Translations under genes and position numbers: made by a program
From: Ficedula albicollis
Lineage: Eukaryota; Chordata; Aves; Passeriformes; Muscicapidae
NCBI RefSeq assembly: GCF_000247815.1
Contig: NC_021677.1
Span: forward strand, 57,603,769-57,667,768
Reading direction: 5' to 3'
DNA length: 64,000 bases
Shown: positions 54,228 through 64,000 of the stretch, piece by piece
Layout: each line of letters starts with the position of its first letter
Position numbering within the stretch: position 1 is the first letter of the stretch
Notes under the pieces: model-generated
Seen by the model: the letters and a program-made list of their open reading frames with translations, nothing else
What the model was told of the DNA's origin: nothing
Database searches by the model: none

Positions 54228-57200
54228 ATCATTGTAAAAAGTCCTCTGATCAAAATCTGAAAAGATCCAAAACTCACAAGCTGCACATTCTGGATTCTTC
54301 CCTTGGATTCTTCTAATAGAGTTTAGACAGGCCAAGCACATGCAAGAGTTCTTGCTTGCTTGTATTTTTTTGTCTGAGTTTGGGAGAACAGAGGTGGCTG
54401 CTTGTCCCCTGGAATTTTAGTCCTTCAACTTTCAACATTTTCAGCTTCTTTGTTTCCCCTGAACTTTTCATCTGGTTTTCTGGGTGTGTGTTAGTGACTT
54501 TCTCTGCAGTTCAAATACACTCTTGGTAACAAGGATCCCCTTGGTTTACATAAAGTTCTTCAGAAGAGACTTGACCAAACCAAGAAGGGGCCCTGGCATT
54601 CAGGTGCAAGAGAGCACTCTTCAGCAGGAATCAGGTGTGACCAGAATGTACCCTTTACCCTATGATTTCAGTTGCTTGGAAAAGAGATTAACTAAATTAG
54701 ACTGTAAAAACACACACACACAATTTTTCCTCTCCCCTCCCAATAGTAATTTCTGTAATTTATATTGCTGCTAAATCCACCATCAAACTGCTTCTCACTT
54801 CCTATTCTAATTTGCCAACCTCCTCTAAAATCATTGACAATTATGTGTATGCTGTATATAATTTCATGGGACAATATCCAATCTATTACTAGGATTTTAA
54901 ATCTAATAATTAAATCTATAAGCTTGAATTAATTGTCAAGGAAAACCGAATCTTTAAATAAGCCATTTAATGTCATAGTGGCATTTTGGGTGTCAATTAG
55001 TAGCTGATGTATAATATCCTGTTTAGATTGCATCATCAGTGCAGCAGGGAGCATGGACATGGAATCCAGATCTTACAGCAATAAATAAAACTTGATTTCT
55101 AATGCTTAAGTTGTTGCTTCAACATAAGCCTGATTTCATGGGATTGCTGTTGGGTCAACCTTCATTCGTAGTGGCAGGGTAATTCAAGGCAGAAATGGTT
55201 TCAGTTTTATACCCAGTGCTTTATTGACCAGAAACAGAAAAATCAGATGAAAGGAAAGCATTTCTATCACAACATTCTTTTTCAGTAGCCAGGGTGGGCA
55301 AAATACAGGTAAGGCTTAGGAGCAGATATTTCAAGCTTGCTATAAAAATGCTGGTAGTTAAACTTCTGTGACCTTACTTCCACACTGGCTTGTCTCCTGT
55401 GCTGCCTGACTTGGCAGCAGATGAACTCCTCAAAACACATATTTGAAATGTATTTTCCTCTACTGTAACCTTGAATTGTTTTCCATGTGTTCACATTCTC
55501 TCATTCCCATCCGTTATCCCCATCAGGCCGTTCATGTTAATACATTTTCCAAGCAGTGCCTCACCTTCTGGAAGTGTCACTCTCCAGAGCTGGGGCTGTT
55601 ATCTCTTTGCCCTCAAAACGAGGACTGAGGAGGTGAGAGGAGGAGGAAGAGGAGGAGGATGATGATTTCTGGCATGCCTGTGCCTGTGGGGTGGGAGTGT
55701 GAGTGACTCAGGGAGGACATCCCTGCTCCCTGTGTGTTCCTCCCTTCCCTGAGGAGACAGGGCTGTGGGGTAACCCTCACCCACTCTCCATTGGACCCCC
55801 ATTCCTTAGGTTTTCCGTCCCACCACACGTTTCCTTCCCTGAGTTCTTCACTTCCCAAAGGATCAGATGCCTGGAGGGGAGGAGATGCAGAAAAAAGGTT
55901 TGTGTTAGTCTGGAACAGAGTTTGTCCCTCTGCAGAAGGGGATTTTGTTTAAATCTCAAAGATAAATCAGACAGTTTTTTATCCAAGGCTAAGGTTTGGG
56001 GTTTTTTAAAGTATATTTTATTATTTTTACCATGACTGCAGTAATACAAGCTTGAATGATGGAATCTTGCCTTTTCCAAATACAGAAACATGATGAGACA
56101 GATTAAGTACAGCTCTTCTGTAAACTGCAGGACTTAATTCTCTTCCTGCCAGAGTCAATGATGGAAGTCCTGTTGCTGTCATCAAAAGTAAAATAAAGAT
56201 CTGTGAGAAGATTGGACAAATCTGCTGTGTCTATGTGGGAAAGTGGTCAGTACTAGCAGGGGTGACGTGGACTCATTTCCTCTTCCTGCAGTAAATGGAT
56301 CCTATTCATGTCACCCACTATTGTGTGTACATTGTCTGTGTGACCTCTGGAAAGCTTTTATGGAGATGAGCTTCAGAGGGAATGTGTGATCCCAGTTTGC
56401 TTCCTGCCTATTGTACAATGACACCCAGCATCTCCATGGAAAAACTGGATTTATTAATGCAGAATAAACCTCTGCTGCATTATTTGTGATCTGTACGTGA
56501 GCATTCAGGTGAACACTTCAGCACACACAGTGAACCCCAGCCCTGGGATGTTAAGTGAGGCAGTTTTTCTGAGGCTGTCTAGACACAATGTCTGCTTACA
56601 AAAGAATTTGGTTATGAACAGGGCAGCATTGTTCAAAAGATGTTATTCTGCTACTGGGGAAATAGAAATGATTTTATTTTTTTTCCAGGAACAGGGAACT
56701 GCCCTTTCCTGGTGCAATTGTCATTTCATGGCTAGTGTTTCTAAAACTTTTCTCCTCTGAGACTCTCCATTATTATTAATTATGTAAAACATGCTGTCTT
56801 GCAAAAAAACCCTGTTAATTATTCTTTGACATGAGAAAAAAAATGGAAAGCAAGCAGTAAAACTTCAACTGCTTTGTTTGGAGAATATCAAACACATCAA
56901 ATACAGTAAATGTCACTGTGATGCTAAGAAGCAAGGTGTGTGCTACCTGTTTCGGCACCCTGTAATGGAAATGGACCTGCACTTTGTAGACTGTGGAAAA
57001 AAGGACCTTGCATGAAATGTGCTGCTCTGCCCCAGACCTGAGAGAAGAGGAGGCTCTGGGCAAAAACGTGGGTTTGGAATGAAGTTTTAAAGCTGGAGGT
57101 GCTACAGTGAGGTGAAAAGACCAGCCAAAATCTGTTCAAACATTTATCTGCCTTGAAAGATGATCAAATGTTTAAGGAGTTCAGGAGACAAGGCATTTTT

Positions 57201-57324
57201 GAACATGTCACATGTGTCTTATGTCCAAGAAAACACTTTATTTCCCAGTGCATCAGGATAGGGTTGTCTCAGCCATGTCAGTCAAAATCTCAGTCTGGAT
57301 CTCTTGCTCTGACTGCCTGGGGGT
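54228..57324. other. Intergenic DNA, nothing recognised
   Basis: There is a short CA tract near 54709-54721. A purine-rich stretch (gaggaggaagaggaggagga) lies near 55640-55660. No gene family, RNA gene or transposon was recognised. Confidence 0.6.
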
Positions 57325-57925
57325 GCTGCTCAGCAGTGGCTGCACATGAGCCAGGTGTGCCCAGGTGGCCAAAAAGGCCAGTGGAACCTGGCCTGGATCA
57401 CTGTGGCCAGCAGGAACAGAGCAGAGATTGTGCTGGGCACTGGTGAGCCTGCACCTCAGATCCTGGGGTCAGTTTTGGGCCCTTCACTACAAAAAAGACA
57501 TTGAGGGGTTGGAACAGGTCCAGAGAAAGGAACAGAGCTGGGGAAGGGTCTAGAGCATAAACTGGGGGGGCTCTGCCTGCAGAAGAGGAGACTCAGGGGA
57601 GATGTTTCACTCTCTAAAGCTCCCTGGACAGAAGCTGTAGCCAGGTGGGGGTCAGTCTGTTTTCCCAAGCAGCAAGGAATGGGACAAGAGAAACCACCTC
57701 AAGTTGTGGCAGAGGACATTTTGATAGGAAAAATTTCTTCACCAGAAGGGTGGTCAAGCACTGGCAGAGGCTGCTCAGGAAAATGGAATCACCATTCCTG
57801 GAGGTATTTAAAAGATTTGCAGATGTGGCACTTGTGGATGTGGTTTAGTGATGGGCTTGGCAGTGCTGCATTAACAGTTGGACTCAATGATCTTAAAAGT
57901 ATTTTCCATTCCTAATGATTCCATG
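57325..57925 (+). mobile_element. CR1 LINE 3' end, about 0.6 kb, different subfamily
   Basis: CR1 blocks appear in order: gcacatgagccaggtgtgcc, gttttgggcccttcactaca, aaaagacattgaggggttgg, agggtctagagcataa, aatttcttcaccagaagggt, caagcactggcagaggctgc, and a tail acagttggactcaatgatct with ttttccattcctaatgattc. The aacagttggactcaatgatc tail differs from the gcccttccaaccc tails of the intronic copies, suggesting another CR1 subfamily. The three frames across it are interrupted. Confidence 0.92.
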
Positions 57926-60900
57926 GTTTTTCCTGTCCTTGTATGTGAGTATTTTGGGCTGACCTCTGTGTGGGGTTTAGAGAGGTTGTTGTCCTTCTCT
58001 TCAGTGCTGAGGGTAACAGAAGGAGTGGGGAGCTGTATTTAGTGCCCTCAGTAATTTCCTATTTGCAGGTTTGGAGGAGAGATTCTGAATAATGTCCTGT
58101 CTGGATTAAATGCCCTGAGCCTTTTTAAAAAATGTATGAAAATTCAGTGTCCAGTGGCTCTGGTGATAAAAACCCCTTGACAATGATGTCAAGAAGACCA
58201 CACTTAAAGCAGGGTTCCTTGGACCATGGTTTGAAGTTCTCACCTTCCTGTGACATGGAGAATATTTTTTATTCCAGAGTTCCCCTTGGGTCAGGCAAAA
58301 TCTGTGTTGCTCAGCCTGCAGCCACTGTCTGTTTCTTACATATTAATTAGAAGGTTTGGAAAACCTTTGCCTGGACATGGTCCTGTGCATGTGCTCAAAC
58401 AACTTAAAAGAGGGAAGAGAGCAGATTAGATAATTTTAATTTATCTGTCAACACTCTGACTCCTTGGATTAAAAAGAATAAGGTGATTTCTCAGTTGTCA
58501 AAGGCTGTGCAACTGTGATGTCCAGAAGCTGTCATTGGTACCAGTCCCTTTTTAGACACATTACAGTTCCACCAGTGCTCTCCACGCTGTGCAGGGAATG
58601 TCACCCAAAGCAGGAAGATCAGTAAATGTTGGGCTGTGGCTCTGGAGTTTGTTCTGTGTCTTCCTGGCACCTTGCTGCCAATCTCTGTGAGGAGGGTTTT
58701 CTAAAGGAAGTACAGAGCAGCAGTTTTCCCCTTTCAGTGTCAGTGGAGATTTTGATTCCTAACCCCATTTAACCTACAGTGCTTGTTGCTCTTGGGTGGT
58801 GCTTTATAAAGTGTTCAGAAACTGGAGCCTGCAGGACAACTGATCCCTGATGCTAATTGAGCGGGCAAACCTTAAATTTAATTTTCGAGCCTTATGTTTT
58901 GAGTCAAACCCACCACTTTATTATCTTTCCAGCTTAATCTGTGAGTCATTTGTAATGCATTTTCCTTATAAAGCAACATCTGTACGTTGTATTCTTTACA
59001 TGTCCAAGAAGTTCAGAGTCTATTAGTGCTTTGAGCTGAGTGGGAATCCCTGGGGTACAGTTTGGCACACACCTCTGCAAACATTTTAGTCATTTCACTT
59101 CTGGGTTAAAACTGAAATGGATGATCAAGGATTTAAGCAGCTGGATTTCAACATCCATTTGCCACATGCCAGCTGCAAGCAAAGCAAGAAATTATTATAC
59201 TCAGCTGTGATTTACATATTTGACCTTTGAACTTCAGAGGATATAGCTGACATTGTCAAAGTCAAATACTGTATGAAGCTCTGAGAAACATGAAACTTGT
59301 CTTGTTAGACTGTCTGATCTTTATAAATTAATGTCTGGTTTGAAAGTGTCTTTAAATGACAAAAGTGTTTTGTATCTATCAGGATTTTTCTGTCTGAGCT
59401 AATGAAAGTAGACATTGCTTACAAGGGCTGCAGAATAAAAAGCATGCTTGAAGCAAGGCAGAGGTGTGTAGCATTAGCACCATAAAATTGAATTTCTGGT
59501 ACTTTTTCAGTTAATCTCTATTGATTAATCCATATGCAGGAAAGTGCAGGCTCTGACCTGACCTTCAGCTCGGGTGAAATCGTTACTACTGTGATATCAG
59601 AATTTGTAAAGAAGATGTAAACTATAGTGAGTGATGTTAACTAGGAAGAGGTTCTTCTCTGAGAGGGTGGTGAGACTGTCACACTGTGATGTGGCTGTGG
59701 CAGTGATGCTCAGAGGTGAGAGATGGATCTTTGTTATCTCTCGCTCTTCTTATCTTCCTCCCCTGGTGATTCTTCAGCTGCTGATATGTTGGTGGCTCAA
59801 TACAGACAACAGAAACCTGGGCAGCCTCTGGTACCTCAGCTGTCTCTTATGGTGGTGGGGTTTGTTTTTGGCCTGCTGGAAGCTATTTTTCATCCTGGCC
59901 TCTGTGAGCCCTGCTGGCCCCATGATGGATCTGCACCCACAAGGAGCTGTTGAGATCAGTAGGAACAAGGTGAAGGACTTAAACTGGAAATAGTCTGAGG
60001 ACTCAAAGTGCTGACTGAGATCCACATTTCCTCACAGGGTAAGAAGAGTACAGGCTGGAAGATTTGGTTCTGTCTGCTTCTAACACTTCTTGCCTGTTGC
60101 TGTCTGGGCCTATGCTGTGCCAAGGTTTGATTTGGCCAAATGCCTCTCTGGAGTTTGGGACTTCTCATCATGTTTGTTTTCCTGTCTGGATTTTGATTAG
60201 TTCAAAAGTTCTATTAGTTTATTCTGACAAGATTCACAGGAAGAGACAGTAGCTTTGTTTCAGGAGACTTCATTTCCAGCTTTGTCTAATTTGCAAACCT
60301 CACTCATCACGAAGGCAATGTTAAAAATGGAGCATTAGCACTGGGGTGATGTGAGTCAGACAAGGTGTCTGTTCTCCAGTGCACTGGCCATGAACAGTAG
60401 GGAAATTATTGGATTAAGGTAATGTATCTTTGAACTTCTGTAGTTTTGATTAAGAAGCTTCATCTTCAAATTCTGAGCCCAGGGCAGCTGTGTCATTGCT
60501 CACTAGTCTGTCCTAAAAAAACTAAAATGTCTTTTCAAAAAAAGACTATTAGAGGAAAGCTATGGAATGCAGAAGTGACTTAACATGGTTAATGTCAGCC
60601 ACATAAAGTTTGCACAGCATCTGTATTTATTGTAAAAATCTTCTCCACACTGCAATGAACTCAGATCAAATTTCCAGGCAACTCCCTGGTGTACAATTAG
60701 AGAGCCCAGTTCTCTCTCACATCAATATTCAGCCCATTCCATCGGATTTGAATTCTTGAATTCAGATTCTGAGCTGAATGTGATCAGCATCATCACCAAG
60801 GAGGGACAGTTTAATAGGGAAGAAAATGTGGCTGTGTTTGATGACAATGGAAGGGTGCACACACTTCCAAAGTGCCTGAGAAAACTGGGAAAACTAAGTG

Positions 60901-63900
60901 GTGTTTGATTGCTTACTATCAGGAGTTATGCTCGACAAATACACCTTTCCAGAGCAAGGGTACAGCAGCCTTTGGAAATGAGTCTCCTTACTTTCCTAAG
61001 GACCATGACAAAGGAGTTCCACAGCCTGGGCTCAGTGTTGCACCTTTACCCTCCTCCTCATCCATTCTGGATATGTGTTTTTGTGTTTGTCCCCTGACCA
61101 CTGTACATATCACAACATCTAAACCTCCAGGGAACTCCCCAGGAATGCCCCTGTTGCAGGTAAATTCTTCCTGCCAGTCAGTCCTTGAGAAATGTGTCTT
61201 CAGTAGTTGAGAATCTTTGCAAAATCTAACTTAGTAGAGCAGGACTCTGGAATCAATAGTTGCACCAGTCAGACTGGGACAATATCAGACAAACTGCTCT
61301 GGTCTATCACATCTTTTATTTCAAATTTTGCAATCCTTTGCCATTGGGTGAGGATGAATTTTGTTGGAACCTGTTCTTTTCTTGACAATGTTCTTTTCTG
61401 GCCTTAATATTTTTTCCTTCTGATTTCTACTTACAAAGCACTTTGCTCAAAATTTAAGGTTTGAGAAATTTGCTTTTCTGAGGTATCCTGTGTATAAATA
61501 CATAAAAAAGGAATTTTAGTAAATGTGTTCAAACTATAGTTTTTGTCCATATAGTGTTAAATCAGCTTTTTGTCCATACAGTATCAGATCAGGTTATGAT
61601 CAGATTCTGAACTGAACCTGCAGTTCTGCTGAGGATTTATTATTATTGGATTTACCTTGTTTTGGGTGCAATACCTGTATGTTAGAGATGGGTGCTACCA
61701 AATTTTAGAAGCTTCAGCTCTTCCAGTGCTTGTAGGACCTTCATTAGCTCTCTTCTGGATTGAATCCATCATAGCTGCAGGCCTTTTTTAGCAGAGGAGT
61801 GTTATCTCTCCAGGATAGATGTGCCTCAAGCAAACTGGATTAGCGTTTTTTGTTGCTGTTAAGCCTTACCCTTGGACTTCATTTCCCAAGTCTGATGGAA
61901 AAGGAAGAGAAGAATAGTGTCTGACAGATTCCTTAAAGAGTGTGCTGCTGAGGCAGTGTCTGTGCAGAAACAGACGTGATTTTGCTGCAGTCAGCACAGA
62001 GCTTTTCCACAGCACATCAGATCTGCAGGGCTGGATTTTACAGGTGTGCTCACTGGGCTGCTCTGCCATTCCTAGCACAGGCAGCCCCAAAGCTGCAAGA
62101 AGTGTTTATCTCCTCTGTGAGAGGGGCCATTCCCCTGAGTTCTGAGTGTGGTGTGATTTACTGCCACAGCAGCCTCAAGAAATCCTCTTTCCTGACCACA
62201 TTCTTCTCCCCCTAATGCTCATTGTGCCAGTGCCAGCTCGTATTGTGTTAAGCTCAGCAAGCAAAATGAGCAGAAAGTCTTTTAAGGCAGAAGTGGCTTT
62301 GTGAGCCAAAGATCTTCAGCAGGGACTGTGTCCCATTGTTAGCAGGGAAAGCCCACATTTATCTAATTCCTGCATTTCCTGATGGCTGCATTTTGCTCCC
62401 TGTGCTTGCACTTGGGAGTGTTTCTACCAGAGCCTTTCAAGGAGCTTTGCTTGCTGCCTTTGATTTTCATTTACAGATCATCTGTGCCCTCTCAAGGTTA
62501 AACCTGCATTGTCTGCCCCTTTGCAAACCAACTCTTTGCATTCTTTCAAAATGTAGAAAATGACAGAAAGTCACACTCCAAGGCAAGCATGCAGCAGCTT
62601 TGGGGCTGGATTAAATAATCTTAATGCACTGGTTTGAAATGCTGTTTTCAGGACAAAAAGATTATCTTTTTTCCACAACTACCAGCAAAGAGTAAACAAC
62701 TTATTGACATGAAGTCTGGTGTTTACTTGTATAGGGAAAAGTGATTCTAGTGCTATTTTTTTGATGAATGGTGTTCATCAAATTCCATCTAACATTTATA
62801 GCTATGTATCCTACCTGAAAGTTTTATCACTCTGTTCTAAACAGTACCCTAACCTCTCTGGGATGCCACCTCCTATGAACTTGGCCAGCCATCCCACATC
62901 ACCTTGATTCTTCACCCATTTCTCCTTCTGTCTTAATTTTGAGCTAACACCCGCATTTCTAAACCCCTCTCATGTGCAGTACATTATATATAAATACATG
63001 TAAATAAATAAATATATATTATCTCCAGTCTAGTCACTGTCTTTTCTTGCCTGAATGGTCACCAGGTCCTTTTGGCCTGCCACAGCCCACATGGCTCTCT
63101 GCAGTTTTTACTGTGTGCAGACAGCATTGGTGTTTCCCTTGGTCTGTCTCATTAAGCAGCTCATCTCAGCTCCTTTCTCATGACCAGCCCAATGTGAAAT
63201 CCTACTGGTGTATTTATTGATTAACTTAAATGAGATAAACTCACAGAACGGTAAGACAGCAAAACTCTGTGTGGGAAAAAGCCAGCACTCAGGCTTTTCA
63301 GACAGCACAAAGCAAATCCTCCAGGAATTGGTGTCTGTCCCACAAACAGACAGGATTTTCTAGAGACAGAATAAGTGAGAGTCTGCAGTGGCTCTTTTGT
63401 TTCACTCTAAGAGGCTGTTCAGTACAAATGGAGATGAGAGAACAGGATCTTAGCTGAAGTCACTGAAACCAAGCTGAATGACACAAAAACTACAGCACCT
63501 GGTTTTTTAATCCATAGAAGAAGAGGGATCTGTCAAAGCTGGTTCATCTGCAATCTGGCACGTATTTCCTGTACCTGCCTCTCATCTTGGGCTGATTTTT
63601 GCTGGCACATTTCCAGAATAAAATAAAGAGGACTTAAGCTCAGTATTTTAACTTTTACATGCTTTCCCCATAAGTCAGGAACTTCTAAACTGTATATTTT
63701 TGAAAAAGCTTTAGGAATTTATTTTCTAGCTTTCTTTTTGATCAGTGAAAATTATAGAAAAGTAGTTTTAGGGTTATTTTAGTGGAAAGTTGCTGATCAT
63801 TTTAGATCAGTGAATACACTTTGGCTGGTCTTCTTGATTTCCTTGTGATCTCATTTGTCTTTGAATTTCCTGCTTTTCCCTGTTGGTTTCAATGGGGGAA

Positions 63901-64000
63901 AAAGGTGTCTGGGACATTGTCTGGTGATCTGATGGGGACATTTAAGACACCTCCATTCAACATTCCTTCTCCAATGTCTCACCTGATCACTCATCACTTG
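57926..64000. other. Intergenic DNA, little recognised
   Basis: A weak CR1-like stretch (aggaagaggttcttctctgagagggtggtga) lies at about 59640-59672, and an AT-rich taaataaa/tatata tract at about 62985-63020. I looked for coding exons of the genes that flank PPP2R5E in mammals (GPHB5, RHOJ) and saw none. No RNA gene was recognised. Confidence 0.55.

Noticed and set aside
59640..59700. Further CR1 insertion
   Set aside because: Only a short stretch resembles CR1 (ggttcttctctgagagggtg), too little to call with confidence. It is mentioned only as a weak similarity.
51000..64000. Neighbouring genes GPHB5 or RHOJ
   Set aside because: In mammals these lie beyond the 3' end of PPP2R5E, but no cystine-knot hormone or Rho GTPase motif (for example a GxxxxGK loop) was seen in any frame here.

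Overview
This is vertebrate nuclear DNA, most likely from a bird. It is AT-rich and CpG-poor, it has small exons with GT-AG introns, and its interspersed repeats are all recognisable as CR1 LINE 3' ends, the dominant retroelement of birds and other reptiles. Several introns are very short (84 and 97 bp), which fits a compact avian genome. No bacterial, viral or plasmid gene organisation is visible.

One protein-coding gene can be supported: PPP2R5E, the epsilon isoform of the B56 (B') regulatory subunit of protein phosphatase 2A, on the + strand. Twelve coding exons lie between 17947 and 46593. They join without a phase error into codon 53 (split) to the stop codon of a 467-residue protein. 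The first 52 codons, the promoter and the 5'UTR are not in the window and should lie upstream of position 1. So 1-17946 is the 3' part of a large intron.

Layout: 1-17946, intron with a nested tandem-duplication cluster at 4557-5060; 17947-18143, first exon in the window; 18144-30589, a 12.4 kb intron with two CR1 copies and two abutting tandem duplications; 30590-46593, eleven more exons with introns holding one CR1, several short tandem duplications and a perfect 16-bp inverted repeat; 46594 to about 50980, a long 3'UTR with several poly(A) signals and a CpG-dense patch near 49.05-49.5 kb; about 51-64 kb, intergenic DNA with two CR1 loci, one of which was itself tandemly duplicated with its flank.

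The most interesting points are: (1) a strong-looking upstream 3' splice site at 41761 that would add exactly 20 in-frame, stop-free codons in front of the VAERALYY exon of the B56 core; (2) an unusual density of young head-to-tail duplications of 17-405 bp, some nested, including one that triplicates a 3'-splice-site-like sequence; (3) a perfect hairpin in the intron before the exon starting at 38338; (4) a CpG-dense patch in the 3'UTR; and (5) a 155-codon antisense reading frame of protein-like composition at 11552-12019 that I do not recognise. I did not find a clearly new multi-gene system.
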